A DNA stretch of 64,000 nt, from the NCBI GenBank assembly GCA_016124945.1, contig WGMT01000021.1, positions 124,001 through 188,000 on the forward strand, written 5' to 3'. A program made the translations under genes and the position numbers. The notes beneath the pieces were generated by a model. That model saw nothing but the letters and a program-made list of their open reading frames with translations, made no database searches and had not been told where the DNA came from. Source of the DNA: a bacterium. GTDB taxonomy: Bacteria > Chloroflexota > Anaerolineae > Caldilineales > Caldilineaceae. Shown here piece after piece: positions 53,187 to 62,078 of this stretch; position 1 is the first letter of the stretch; each line of letters opens with the position of its first letter.

Positions 53187-53780
53187 ATGTCTCCTTCTGT
53201 GTGGACAAAAGAAGACGTGATTAACGCCATGCGGCGCGTGCCTCGCCATCGTTTTGTGCCTGACGAGAGCGCCCACCTTGCCCGAGAGGACCAGCCGTTG
53301 CCCATCGGCTACGGCCAGACGATCTCGCAGCCGACGATGGTGGCAATCATGACCGACCTGCTGCAACTATATGCCGGCGCGCGGGTGCTGGAAATTGGCA
53401 CCGGTAGCGGCTACCAGGCGGCGTTGTTGGCCGAATTGGGGGCTGAAGTCTACAGCGTGGAGATTATCCCGGCGTTGGCCGAACAGGCGGCGCAGACGCT
53501 ACAGGCTACCGGTTACGGTGGACATGTCCAAATACGATTGGGCGACGGCTATCACGGCTGGCCCGAACATGCCCCCTACGATGCCATCATCATCACGGCG
53601 GCAGCGCCGTCACTGCCCGCGCCGCTGGTGGATCAAGTCGACGTCGGTGGGCGTATCATCGTCCCCATCGGCCTGCCCGAACGACGCCAGCACCTCTGGG
53701 TCTACGACAAAGCCCCCGGCGGCACCCTCCATGCCCAAAAGTGGGGCGAGGTGGCGTTCGTCCCCTTTACGCGGGAGTGA
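53187..53780 (+). CDS. pcm: Protein-L-isoaspartate O-methyltransferase
   Basis: 197 residues. RRVPRHRFVPDESAHLA and the loop GYGQTISQPTMVA bind the isoaspartyl end; the SAM site is VLEIGTGSGYQAALLAEL. The enzyme repairs damaged Asp/Asn residues in aged proteins using SAM. It lies just downstream of the broken lipoprotein gene on the same strand; GGGGCGAG precedes the ATG. The stop TGA lies at the start of a repeat. Confidence 0.93.
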   Translation: MSPSVWTKEDVINAMRRVPRHRFVPDESAHLAREDQPLPIGYGQTISQPTMVAIMTDLLQLYAGARVLEIGTGSGYQAALLAELGAEVYSVEIIPALAEQAAQTLQATGYGGHVQIRLGDGYHGWPEHAPYDAIIITAAAPSLPAPLVDQVDVGGRIIVPIGLPERRQHLWVYDKAPGGTLHAQKWGEVAFVPFTRE

Positions 53781-53877
53781 GATGATGGGATGGTGAGATG
53801 ATGTCCAAAAGACTGTCAAGGCATCATCCCATCATCTCTTAGCAATCCAATCCCCAATCACCAATCCCCAATCACCT
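53778..53877. repeat. Composite element: GATGATGGG stem plus CCCCAATCACCAAT words
   Basis: First a GAGATGATGGGATG / CATCATCCCATCATCTC stem (53779-53839), then tandem CCCCAATCA and CCAATCA words (53845-53877). The second part gives VIGDW and the TGA stop of the amine oxidase gene on the minus strand; the first supplies the TGA of pcm on the plus strand. Confidence 0.78.
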
Positions 53878-55102
53878 CCTCCGCCGCCCTTCGCCCTGAC
53901 TCCATGGCGCCGTTGATTGATGCATTGTCGCGGTGATCGCCGCAGACATAGACGCCGGGCCGCACTCGCACAGGACGTTTCGCCGGTTCCAACGTGCTAG
54001 GGGGTTGCGCCGGTTGCGCATAGTGAACCCGATAGGCGCGTAGGAAATCCCATGCCTTGGCCGGTGCGCCGAACCAGTCGATGAGCTGTCCTTGCACTTG
54101 GGCGCGCAGGAGTTCATCATCTTCGTGTGGGTTGCCGAGGACGGTGGCCGACACCAGCGCACGGTTCGGCGGCGCATAGGACGGCGCAATCTGGCTGGGG
54201 AAGCAGAGGTTGTTGATCGGCCCGTGCCCGTCGCCGTTGAGGATGAGCATGGCCGCGGAGATAGGCGCACGCTCCGCCGCAAAGTAGAGGCAGGTGACGC
54301 TACGCACACCTGGATCCTGCACATTGTCGAGCAGGCGCGCCGCTTCGGGGCCTTCCACAGCCACAATCACGGCGTCGGCAGTTAACGTTTCTCCGTTGGT
54401 CAGTTTCACACCCTTTTCCACCAACGTCTCCACCTTCGTATTCAGTCGGATTGTTCCCGCGGGCAAGCCTGCGGCCAGTTGTTCAGGGATGGCGCTGATG
54501 CCGCCGGCGGGCAGCACGGTGTCTCCTTCGGAGAACATGCGGAAGACAAAGTCAAAGAGACGGCTGGAGGTTCCCAGGTTGCGATCCAGGAAGATGCCGC
54601 CAAAGAACGGACGGAAGAAGCGGTCGATCATCGTGTCCGAAAAGCCGGCCTGACGCAGCCGTTGCAAGGTAGAAGTCGACGGGCGCTGCCAGAGTGAATC
54701 GACGCTGCCCTGGGTCACATCGCGGCGTAGTTGGGCGATACGCGCTTTGTCTACGAGCGTGCCCACCGGGGCGAAGAGTGTGTCGATCAGGTCGCCGGGC
54801 TTGCGTAAGGGATCGGATACTTTGTGAAATCCACCGTTGAAACGTACCAACGCGCCCGGGGCAAACGCATGTAGATCCAGTTTGGCGTAGTCAAGTTGCT
54901 TTTTCGCCTCGGGGTAGGCGTCGAGCAGTACCTGGAAGCCACGGTCGAGTTTGTAGCCGTCTACAACGTCGGTTCGTACGCGCCCGCCCACGCCGTCCCC
55001 TGCTTCGAGGACGGTACAGGCCACGCCGGCGCGGGTGAAGGCGCGGGCGGCGCTCAGTCCGGCCAGCCCTGCACCGACGATGATCACTTTTTTGTCACTC
55101 AT
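53858..55102 (-). CDS. FAD-dependent amine-oxidase/desaturase-like oxidoreductase
   Basis: 414 residues. The FAD motif is VIIVGAGLAGLSAARAFTRA and the ribose-binding strand VLEAGDGVGGRVRT; the C-terminal FAD segment is GVYVCGDHRDNASINGAMES. It belongs with protoporphyrinogen oxidase/phytoene-desaturase-like proteins (NAD(P)-binding 8 plus amine oxidase). The substrate is unknown. The last residues (VIGDW) and stop come from the repeat at 53778-53877. GGAGAG precedes the ATG. Confidence 0.85.
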   Translation of the reverse strand: MSDKKVIIVGAGLAGLSAARAFTRAGVACTVLEAGDGVGGRVRTDVVDGYKLDRGFQVLLDAYPEAKKQLDYAKLDLHAFAPGALVRFNGGFHKVSDPLRKPGDLIDTLFAPVGTLVDKARIAQLRRDVTQGSVDSLWQRPSTSTLQRLRQAGFSDTMIDRFFRPFFGGIFLDRNLGTSSRLFDFVFRMFSEGDTVLPAGGISAIPEQLAAGLPAGTIRLNTKVETLVEKGVKLTNGETLTADAVIVAVEGPEAARLLDNVQDPGVRSVTCLYFAAERAPISAAMLILNGDGHGPINNLCFPSQIAPSYAPPNRALVSATVLGNPHEDDELLRAQVQGQLIDWFGAPAKAWDFLRAYRVHYAQPAQPPSTLEPAKRPVRVRPGVYVCGDHRDNASINGAMESGRRAAEEVIGDW

Positions 55103-55225
55103 GGTTCTCTCCAGTCTTTACCGGTTTTAGCAGCCGAAAGTTCAGCCAGTACGAAAATTATAGTATACTGGACCTGTAATCTGTTGTTCTTCTCCCCATC
55201 AAACTATCCCAAGGAGGTGTCCCCC

Positions 55226-56242
55226 GTGGAATTTCGCTCTTTTGGACGTACCGGCATGAAAGTCAGCCCACTCTGCCTGGGCTGTATGATGTTTGGCGGC
55301 AAGACCACACCCGACGATTCCTACGCCATTATCGACCGGGCGCTGGAAGCCGGCCTTAACTTCCTCGACACAGCCAACGTTTACAGCCGCGGCCGCAGTG
55401 AGGAAGTCACCGGCGAAGCGCTCAAACGCAACGGCAAGCGCGCTCGGGTGGTCCTTGCGACGAAGGTGCACGGCCGCATGGACGATGACGATCCCAACAT
55501 GGCAGGCAACAGCCGCCGCCACATCATTGAGCAGTGCGAAGCGAGTCTGCGCCGTTTGCAGACCGACTACATCGACATCTACCAAATCCACCGTCCACAG
55601 TCGGACATGGCCATCGATGAGACACTGCGTGCGCTAGACGATCTGGTGCGCGCCGGTAAGGTGCGCTACATCGGCACCAGCACCTACGCTGCCTGGCAAG
55701 TGGCCGAATCAATCTGGATCTCGAAGGAATTGGGTTTGAATCGTTTTGTCTCTGAGCAGCCGCCCTATCACATCCTGGATCGGCGCATCGAGCGCGAGTT
55801 GATCCCCATGTCGCGCACCTACGGCATCGGTCTCATCCCGTGGAGCCCGCTGGCCGGGGGCCTGCTCACCGGCAAGTACCAGCGCAACACCACACCGCCT
55901 GAAGACAGCCGCTTTGCCAACGTCGCCAACAGCCCGCACCTTCAGCGCCGCATGGTCGATGCTATCTTCGACGTCATCGAAGGTCTGCAACCGCTGGCCG
56001 ACGCCAAAGGCATCACGCTGGCGCAGTTCGCCCTGGCGTGGGCAATGCATCAGCCCGGCATCACCAGCCCAATCATCGGTCCGCGTACCATGGAACAGCT
56101 CGAAGACAACCTGGGCGCGCTCAACGTCACCATCACCGACGAAGACCGCGCCGCCGTCGACGCCCTTGTGCCGCCTGGCCGTACGGTCAGCCCATTCTAT
56201 GAAGCCGATTTCGGCCCGAATCAGTTTAGCGCGTTAGGGTGA
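55226..56242 (+). CDS. Aldo/keto reductase
   Basis: 338 residues from GTG 55226, preceded by the near-perfect ribosome-binding site AAGGAGGTG (55211-55219); upstream in-frame ATGs have no such site. The TIM-barrel has FLDTANVYSRGRSEEVTGEAL with catalytic Asp and Tyr, the Lys in ATKVHG and the His in IYQIHRPQ, the family tetrad. The end holds SPIIGPRTMEQLEDNLGA, which binds NADP. A possible -10 box TATACT is at 55164-55169. It is the first gene of the lar region. The stop is inside the GTGATTGG repeat that follows. Confidence 0.92.
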   Translation: MEFRSFGRTGMKVSPLCLGCMMFGGKTTPDDSYAIIDRALEAGLNFLDTANVYSRGRSEEVTGEALKRNGKRARVVLATKVHGRMDDDDPNMAGNSRRHIIEQCEASLRRLQTDYIDIYQIHRPQSDMAIDETLRALDDLVRAGKVRYIGTSTYAAWQVAESIWISKELGLNRFVSEQPPYHILDRRIERELIPMSRTYGIGLIPWSPLAGGLLTGKYQRNTTPPEDSRFANVANSPHLQRRMVDAIFDVIEGLQPLADAKGITLAQFALAWAMHQPGITSPIIGPRTMEQLEDNLGALNVTITDEDRAAVDALVPPGRTVSPFYEADFGPNQFSALG

Positions 56243-56398
56243 TTGGGGATTTGTGATTGGCGACAGGGGATCGTGTAAAGCTTCTGAAATCTCCTAGTCG
56301 CTTAATCGCCGTCAATACGAAATTAGGGGATTGAGCGATTTCAGATCCTCTACGCGATCCTCAGTCACCAATCACCAATCACCAGTCACTAATCACAA
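56239..56398. repeat. GTGATTGG / CACCAAT inverted repeat upstream of larB
   Basis: The left arm (56239-56262) has GGTGATTGG and TTGTGATTGG; the right arm (56371-56397) has CACCAATCACCAATCACCAG. An inner AAATCTCCTAGTCGCTTAAT / ATTGAGCGATTT pair of the octamer family is nested. It gives the stop of the aldo/keto reductase and ends next to the larB ATG, which has no ribosome-binding site. Confidence 0.8.
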
Positions 56399-56400
56399 CT

Positions 56401-57180
56401 ATGAACCAACAATCACTTCAACTCCTTCTATCTCGTGTCGCCTCTGGCGAAGTGCGCGTGGACGATGCGCTGGGCGCGTTGCGGTCGTTGCCGTTTGAGT
56501 CGGTGGACGACTTCGCCACGCTTGATCACCATCGTAGCCTGCGTAGCGGCTTCCCTGAAGTCATTTACTGTGAGAGCAAGACGCCGACGCAGGTGGCGGC
56601 GATTGCGGCGCGGCTGGCGGAACGATCCCCCCGTGTGCTGGGGACACGGGCGTCGGCGGAGCATTACGCCGCCGCCTCGCAACTCGTCCCTGACCTGCGG
56701 TACAATGAACTGGCGCGCTGTGTCTGGCTGGATCGTGAGCCCGACGCACCGCGCCATGATGGCGTCGTCGTCATCTGCGCGGGGACAAGCGATCTGGCCG
56801 TCCTCGAAGAAGCAGCGTTGACACTGGAAATGATGGGCCATCGCCCAACCCGTATCTGTGACGTCGGCGTGGCGGGGCTGCACCGTCTGCTCCCACATGT
56901 TCCTACGTTGCAAAATGCCAACGTCATCGTGGCTGTGGCCGGCATGGAAGCGGCCCTCGCCAGCGTCGTCGGCGGCTTGACCGACGCCCCCGTGATCGCC
57001 GTCCCCACGTCGGTGGGCTACGGCGCCAGCTTCGGCGGTGTGGCTGCGCTGCTCTCTATGCTCAACAGTTGCGCTTCCGGCGTGGCCGTCATGAACATCG
57101 ACAACGGCTTCGGCGGCGGCCACATGGCGGCGCTGATCAATCAGCGAATTGTGAAGAAGCAGGGGATTGGTGATTTGTGA
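56401..57180 (+). CDS. larB: Pyridinium-3,5-bisthiocarboxylic acid mononucleotide pathway carboxylase LarB
   Basis: 259 residues. The AIR-carboxylase-like domain is seen as VVVICAGTSDLAVLEEA, CDVGVAGLHRLL, AVAGMEAALASVVGG and PTSVGYGASFGG, the pattern of LarB. The enzyme carboxylates and hydrolyses nicotinate adenine dinucleotide to start the nickel-pincer cofactor of lactate racemase. larE and larC follow. There is no visible ribosome-binding site because the start abuts a repeat. The last residues (GIGDL) and stop lie in the next repeat. Confidence 0.93.
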   Translation: MNQQSLQLLLSRVASGEVRVDDALGALRSLPFESVDDFATLDHHRSLRSGFPEVIYCESKTPTQVAAIAARLAERSPRVLGTRASAEHYAAASQLVPDLRYNELARCVWLDREPDAPRHDGVVVICAGTSDLAVLEEAALTLEMMGHRPTRICDVGVAGLHRLLPHVPTLQNANVIVAVAGMEAALASVVGGLTDAPVIAVPTSVGYGASFGGVAALLSMLNSCASGVAVMNIDNGFGGGHMAALINQRIVKKQGIGDL

Positions 57181-57318
57181 TTGGGGATTGGGAATCGTGT
57201 AATGTCTGTGAACTGTCCTGGTTGTCCCATCACCGTCTAGCCGAGGTTAGGCGACTAAGCGATTTGGCGACTGAACATAATCCCAATCACCAATCACCAA
57301 TCACCAATCACCAATTTG
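57162..57318. repeat. CACCAAT heptamer inverted repeat between larB and larE
   Basis: The left arm (57162-57192) has GGGATTGGTGATTTGTG and GATTGGGGATTGGG; the right arm (57283-57317) has four CACCAAT copies in a row. An octamer-family pair (TTAGGCGACTAAGCGATTTG) is nested. It overlaps the larB 3' end and stops just before the larE ribosome-binding site. Confidence 0.82.
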
Positions 57319-57328
57319 AGGAACGAAC

Positions 57329-58192
57329 ATGACAGAATCAATCTCTCCCGCAGTACTTGGAAAGCTCGAACACTTGCGCAGCCTTCTGCGCGATTTTGGA
57401 TCGGTATTGGTGGCCTACTCCGGCGGCGTGGACAGCGCGTTGGTAATGGCGGTGGCCTATCGCGAACTGGGCGATCGGGCGCTGGCCTGTATCGGCGTTT
57501 CACCTTCATATCCCACCCGTGAAATGCGCGATGCGGTGAAACTGGCCGAGGAACTGGGTGTGCCCTATCGCCTCGTCAACACCGAGGAATATCTCGACGA
57601 AAACTATGCGGCCAACCCCAACAACCGCTGTTACTTCTGCAAATCGGAGTTGCACAACCGGCTCAAGACGATCCTCTCTGCTGAGGAATGGGGCATGGTG
57701 GTCGACGGTGCCAATGTCAGTGATCTAGGAGACGTGCGCCCCGGCATGACGGCGGCGCGGGAACGTGGGGTGCGCTCGCCGTTAATCGAAGCTGGCATCA
57801 GCAAGGCCGAAGTGCGCGAGATCGCCCGCTACCTCGGCCTCCCTGTGTGGGACAAACCCGCGATGGCCTGCCTGTCTTCGCGTGTGCCACATGGTACACC
57901 GATTACGCCTGAACTCCTGCGCCAGATCGAAGCCGCAGAGGATGTCCTCGTGGACCTGGGCTTCCGTCAATTCCGTGTGCGTCACCACGGCGACATCGCC
58001 CGCATCGAAGTCCCCGCCGAAGATCTGCCCAAAGCCATCGAGCACCACGAAGCCATTGCAACCGGCGTCAAAGCCGGCGGCTACCGCTTCGTCACACTGG
58101 ACCTGGCCGGCTTCCGCAGTGGATCGCTGAACAGCGCGGCGAACGGAGCCCCCGATGGGGCTGTGATCTCAGTCGCGGAATTGGTCAGCTAA
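57329..58192 (+). CDS. larE: ATP-dependent sulfur transferase LarE
   Basis: 287 residues with GAGG before the ATG. The ATP-pyrophosphatase motif is AYSGGVDSALV. Cys181 in PAMACLSSRVPHG matches the sacrificial Cys of Lactobacillus LarE. A second Cys pair, NRCYFCK (101-104), is also present; LarE proteins with three Cys can hold an iron-sulfur cluster and may be catalytic. The enzyme puts sulfur on the pyridinium carboxylates of the nickel-pincer precursor. It sits between larB and larC with short gaps. Confidence 0.94.
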   Translation: MTESISPAVLGKLEHLRSLLRDFGSVLVAYSGGVDSALVMAVAYRELGDRALACIGVSPSYPTREMRDAVKLAEELGVPYRLVNTEEYLDENYAANPNNRCYFCKSELHNRLKTILSAEEWGMVVDGANVSDLGDVRPGMTAARERGVRSPLIEAGISKAEVREIARYLGLPVWDKPAMACLSSRVPHGTPITPELLRQIEAAEDVLVDLGFRQFRVRHHGDIARIEVPAEDLPKAIEHHEAIATGVKAGGYRFVTLDLAGFRSGSLNSAANGAPDGAVISVAELVS

Positions 58193-58208
58193 AAAGATAA
58201 AGACAACA

Positions 58209-59540
58209 ATGTCAACCATCGCCTATCTCGACACCCCCTCCGGCATCTCGGGGGATATCTTTCTCGGTTGTTTGGTGGACGCCGGCTGGCCGCTGGAACG
58301 ATTACATGCCGTGGTGGCGGCGATGGTGCTGCCGGCTGGGACGTGGCAGATCGACGCCGAAGACGTCATGCGCGGTCCTCTGCGCGCCAAACTGGTGAAC
58401 GTGAAAGTCGTTGAAGGCGATGCCCATCGCCACCTGAGCGACGTGTGCGCCATCATCGAAGCCGGTGACCTGCCCGCCGTGGTCAAGGAACGGGCCATTG
58501 CCGTCTTCACGCGGCTGGCCGAGGCGGAGGCCCGTGTCCACGGTGCAACGATGGAATCGATCCACTTCCACGAAGTCGGCGCACTGGACGCGATTGTCGA
58601 CATTGTGGGTGTCTGCGCCGGGCTGCACGAACTGGGCATTGCGCAACTCTACGCGTCCCCGCTGCCGTTGGGACATGGTTGGGCCAACACCATGCACGGC
58701 AAGATTCCGCTGCCTGCACCGGCCACGCTGGAACTGTTGGCCGCAGCAGGCGCGTCCACCCGTCCCGCGCCAGGGCCGGGGGAGCTTGTCACCCCCACCG
58801 GCGCGGCGTTACTGGCCGAGTTGGCCCTCTTCACCCAACCACCCATGACGCTCTCACACATCGGTTGGGGCGCAGGCCAAAAGCAGTTCGATTGGCCCAA
58901 CGTCGCCCGGCTGTGGATTGGCCAAATTGTCGCCACTGGAACCGGAATGGAACGCGGATCAGGCGGATTGAGCGGATTTGAGCAGATAAAATCTGCTTCT
59001 AATATCCGCCTCAATCCGCCCAATCCGCTCGATCCGCGTTCTATTCCGATTTCTATTCCAAATGAAGTGGTGGTGCTAGAAACCAATATCGACGACATGC
59101 CGGCGGAGCTCTTCGGCGCGGTGAGTGAACGGCTCTTCGCCGCCGGCGCGCTGGACGTGTGGACGACGCCCATCGGCATGAAAAAGAACCGTCCGGCGGT
59201 GCTCTTGAGCGTCCTCGCTGTGGTGGATCTAGAGTCTGCCCTGGCCGAACTACTGCTCAGAGAAACCACAACGTTGGGCGTACGTGTGCGTACGGCTCGG
59301 CGACACATTGCCCGCCGTGAGATCCGATCGGTGGAGACAGTTTATGGCTCGGCGCAGGTAAAGCTGAAGTGGGTGGGCGACGATCTCGTGGGGGCAGCGC
59401 CCGAATACGAAGATTGCCGCCGCCTTGCCGCCAATGCAGATGTCCCTGTGCGGCGGGTCTACGAAGCGGTACAGGCAGCGGCGCATGGGGCGTTTGTGGA
59501 GAGAGACGACGGACGACGGACGACGGACGACGAACGTTAA
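58209..59540 (+). CDS. larC: Nickel-pincer cofactor nickel insertase LarC (single ORF, repeat in linker)
   Basis: 443 residues. The N-part has LDTPSGISGDIFLG, HFHEVGALDAIVDIVG and TPTGAALLAEL; the C-part begins VVVLETNIDDMPAELFG and has WTTPIGMKKNRPAVLLSVL. In Lactobacillus the two are joined by a programmed frameshift; here one ORF spans both. The linker (residues about 246-280, with SGFEQIKSASNIRLNPPNPL) is read from an inverted repeat. The last residues DDGRRTTDDER come from a GACGACG repeat. LarC inserts nickel into the pincer nucleotide using CTP. A LarA racemase is not in the window. Confidence 0.93.
   Translation: MSTIAYLDTPSGISGDIFLGCLVDAGWPLERLHAVVAAMVLPAGTWQIDAEDVMRGPLRAKLVNVKVVEGDAHRHLSDVCAIIEAGDLPAVVKERAIAVFTRLAEAEARVHGATMESIHFHEVGALDAIVDIVGVCAGLHELGIAQLYASPLPLGHGWANTMHGKIPLPAPATLELLAAAGASTRPAPGPGELVTPTGAALLAELALFTQPPMTLSHIGWGAGQKQFDWPNVARLWIGQIVATGTGMERGSGGLSGFEQIKSASNIRLNPPNPLDPRSIPISIPNEVVVLETNIDDMPAELFGAVSERLFAAGALDVWTTPIGMKKNRPAVLLSVLAVVDLESALAELLLRETTTLGVRVRTARRHIARREIRSVETVYGSAQVKLKWVGDDLVGAAPEYEDCRRLAANADVPVRRVYEAVQAAAHGAFVERDDGRRTTDDER
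58944..59047. repeat. GCGGATTGA inverted repeat inside larC
   Basis: The left arm (58944-58990) has GGAACGCGGAT, CAGGCGGATTGAGCGGATT and GAGCAGAT; the right arm (58991-59047) is its complement to GATCCGCGTTCTATTCC. It matches the intergenic element at 31990-32078 at both ends. It is in frame and codes the LarC linker. Confidence 0.85.
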
Positions 59541-59575
59541 GTATCTTCACGCTCTATTCGTTGTCGTCCGTCGTT
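59506..59575. repeat. GACGACG heptamer inverted repeat at the larC 3' end
   Basis: The left arm (59509-59537) is four GACGACG-type copies and gives the last 11 larC codons; the right arm (59560-59573) is CGTTGTCGTCCGTCGTT-like. It continues past the TAA and could end the lar transcript. Confidence 0.75.
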
Positions 59576-59621
59576 AAAGTATCATGTTGCTTATCCCCTA
59601 ATCAACGAAAGGAAAAGTACA

Positions 59622-60488
59622 ATGCCTAGCATCGAACGACGTCCTTTTGGCCGTACCGGCCATAACAGTAGTGTAACCCTCTTCGGCGCGGCTGCGCTAG
59701 GAAGCGTAACCCAGGCCGAAGCCGACCGCACCATGGAATTGCTCATGGAATACGGCGTCAATCACATCGACACTGCCGCCAGCTATGGCCGTGCCGAAGA
59801 GCGCCTTGGCCCGTGGATGGAAAAGTATCGCAACGATTTCTTCCTCGCCACCAAGACAGGCGAACGTACCTACGAAAAGGCGCGCGAAGAGATCCACCGC
59901 TCGCTGGAGCGTATGCGCGTAGACAATTTCGACCTGATCCAACTGCACAACCTGGGCCATCCCGACGATTGGGAGATCGCCCTTGGTGAAAACGGCGCGC
60001 TGGAAGCCGCCATTGAAGCACGCGACGAAGGACTTGTCCGCTTCATCGGCGTCACCGGTCATGGGCTGAACATCCCGTCTTTCCACTACCGCAGCCTGCA
60101 ACAGTTCGATTTCGACTCGATCCTGCTGCCGTGGAACTACGTTATGCAACAGAATAGCCGCTACGCGTCTGACTTCGAGCGTGTGGTGGATCTGGCCAAA
60201 AAACGGGGCATCGCTATTCAGACCATTAAATCCATCACCCGCGGCCCGTGGGCCACTGAAGAGCGCAGCCGCGCCACCTGGTATCAGCCGCTGGAAGAAC
60301 AGGCTGACATCGACCGCGCCGTCCACTGGGTGTTGGCCCGTGGCGACGTCTTCCTCAACACGGTGGGCGACATTCATGTGCTGCCCAAGGTGCTCGACGC
60401 CGCCAGCCGCTTCACCGGCGAAGCCCCCAACGAAGAGGACATGAGCAAGATGTTGCGCGAAGAGCATATGACGTCTCTCTTTGCGTAG
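59622..60488 (+). CDS. Aldo/keto reductase
   Basis: 288 residues with AAAGGAAAA before the ATG. Landmarks are [35 protein letters not shown] (Asp and Tyr), LATKTGERT (Lys) and LIQLHNLG (His). It lacks part of the C-terminal NADP segment seen in the other reductase but has [18 protein letters not shown]. It is of the YdbC-like/[4Fe-4S]-free short group. Whether it works with the lar genes is not known. A repeat follows the TAG stop. Confidence 0.9.
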   Translation: MPSIERRPFGRTGHNSSVTLFGAAALGSVTQAEADRTMELLMEYGVNHIDTAASYGRAEERLGPWMEKYRNDFFLATKTGERTYEKAREEIHRSLERMRVDNFDLIQLHNLGHPDDWEIALGENGALEAAIEARDEGLVRFIGVTGHGLNIPSFHYRSLQQFDFDSILLPWNYVMQQNSRYASDFERVVDLAKKRGIAIQTIKSITRGPWATEERSRATWYQPLEEQADIDRAVHWVLARGDVFLNTVGDIHVLPKVLDAASRFTGEAPNEEDMSKMLREEHMTSLFA

Positions 60489-60489
60489 G

Positions 60490-60597
60490 ATGGTGATTGG
60501 GGACTGGTGATTAGGGACTGGGGACTGGGAGAGACAAGATCGACGCAAAGGACGATCTCTTCCCAATCACCAATCCCTAATCACCAATCCCTTCCCC
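60490..60597. repeat. GGTGATTGGGGACTGG inverted repeat
   Basis: The left arm (60490-60530) has GGTGATTGG, GGACTGG, TGATTAGG and GACTGGGGACTGGGA; the right arm (60559-60598) has TCCCAATCACCAAT, CCCTAATCACCAAT and CCC. The loop is about 28 bases. It lies between the second aldo/keto reductase and argH. Confidence 0.82.
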
Positions 60598-60612
60598 CAC
60601 AACTAGACAAAG

Positions 60613-60641
60613 TTCACAATGAATCTGTCCTAATTTATGAT
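60613..60641 (+). promoter_or_regulatory. Sigma-70-type promoter of argH
   Basis: TTCACA (60613-60618) and TATGAT (60636-60641) are 17 bases apart, each five of six to consensus. Transcription should start near 60648, about 50 bases before the argH ATG. Confidence 0.6.
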
Positions 60642-60698
60642 GGTTTTTACAATGAACAGTAGATTGAGATCAATTACAATCCTCTAGGAAGGATGTAT

Positions 60699-62078
60699 AT
60701 GTCGACGAAATTGTGGGGTGGGCGCTTTACCGGCAAAACCGATCCGTTGATGGAAGCCTTCAACGCCTCGTTGCCCTTTGATCAGCGTCTCTGGCGCGTG
60801 GACATTGCCGGCAGTCAGGCGTATGCCCAGGCATTGGTTGACAGTGGCCTGCTCACCCAATCTGAGTGCAAGGCAATTGTCGACGGGCTGGACGAAGTTG
60901 TTGTGGAATGGGCGGAAGGGCGTTTTGCCGTCAACGCCGGCGATGAGGACATTCACACGGCCAACGAGCGGCGATTGGCCGAGTTGATCGGCACCGTAGC
61001 GGGCAAATTGCACACTGGGCGTAGCCGCAACGATCAAATCGCCACCGATATACGTCTATGGTTGCGCGAAGAAGTGGATGTCCTGCGCGGTTACTTGAAT
61101 GGACTCATTACAACACTGATCGAACGGGCGGAGCAAGAGATCGACATCCTAATGCCTGGCTACACCCATTTGCAGCCGGCACAGCCTGTCCGTTGGAGTC
61201 ACTGGTTGCTCAACCATGCCTGGGCGTGGCAACGAGATGCAGAGCGTCTCGTCGAGTTACGGCGACGGGTGAATCAGTTGCCGTTGGGTGCAGGCGCGTT
61301 GGCGGGCAATCCTTTCAACGTTGATCGTGCAGCGTTGGCGCAAGCACTCGGTTTTGAAGGTGTCACCGCCAATAGCATGGACAGCGTCAGCGACCGCGAC
61401 TTTATCGCCGAGTTTCTCTTTTGGGCGTCGTTGACCATGATCCACATGAGCCGCCTGGCCGAGGATCTGATCATCTACAGCAGCCGTGAATTTGGTTTCG
61501 TCACCCTGGCTGATGCCTACAGCACAGGCAGCAGCATTATGCCGCAAAAGAAGAATCCCGATTCGATGGAATTGTTGCGTGGCAAATCAGGCCGGGTCTT
61601 TGGTGATCTTAGCGGGCTCTTGATGACATTAAAAGGACTGCCCGCCACCTACAACAAAGACCTGCAAGAAGACAAAGAACCGCTCTTTGATGCTGTCGAT
61701 ACCCTGTCGAGCTCGTTACAGATTGCCACCGGCGTGCTCTCAACGCTTACAGTCAACGCCCAGCGGATGGCCCAGTCGTTGGTGCCCGAAATGTTGGCGA
61801 CGGATCTGGCCGAATACCTGGTGCGCAAGGGCATTCCTTTCCGCGAGACACATCATGTGGCAGGAACTGCTGTACGTCTTTCGGAGCAGAGTGGTCTGCC
61901 ATTGACGAAACTGACAGTGGCGCAGTTGCAGTCGCTCCATCCCGCTTTCGGTGAAGACGTGCTTTCGGTGTGGGATTACGAACGCAGCGTCGATGCACGT
62001 GATGCTGAAGGTGGTACCAGCCGTCGAGCTGTGCTGGCACAAATTGGCCGTTTACGCCAATGGTTGGCAACAAATTAG
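60699..62078 (+). CDS. argH: Argininosuccinate lyase
   Basis: 459 residues from ATG 60699; AGGAAGG is six bases before it, while the ATG at 60693 abuts that site. Signatures of the fumarase/aspartase superfamily are present: LWGGRFTG at the start, [25 protein letters not shown] and [20 protein letters not shown] (the flexible catalytic loop). The enzyme splits argininosuccinate to arginine and fumarate. No other arg gene is nearby. Confidence 0.96.
   Translation: MSTKLWGGRFTGKTDPLMEAFNASLPFDQRLWRVDIAGSQAYAQALVDSGLLTQSECKAIVDGLDEVVVEWAEGRFAVNAGDEDIHTANERRLAELIGTVAGKLHTGRSRNDQIATDIRLWLREEVDVLRGYLNGLITTLIERAEQEIDILMPGYTHLQPAQPVRWSHWLLNHAWAWQRDAERLVELRRRVNQLPLGAGALAGNPFNVDRAALAQALGFEGVTANSMDSVSDRDFIAEFLFWASLTMIHMSRLAEDLIIYSSREFGFVTLADAYSTGSSIMPQKKNPDSMELLRGKSGRVFGDLSGLLMTLKGLPATYNKDLQEDKEPLFDAVDTLSSSLQIATGVLSTLTVNAQRMAQSLVPEMLATDLAEYLVRKGIPFRETHHVAGTAVRLSEQSGLPLTKLTVAQLQSLHPAFGEDVLSVWDYERSVDARDAEGGTSRRAVLAQIGRLRQWLATN

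Noticed and set aside
54896..55225. A 110-codon N-terminal extension of the first aldo/keto reductase
   Set aside because: It is antisense to the amine oxidase gene; the GTG at 55226 has a near-perfect ribosome-binding site and starts the known fold.
57162..57318. CRISPR-like array
   Set aside because: The repeats are 7 bases, contiguous and without spacers, and there are no cas genes in the window.
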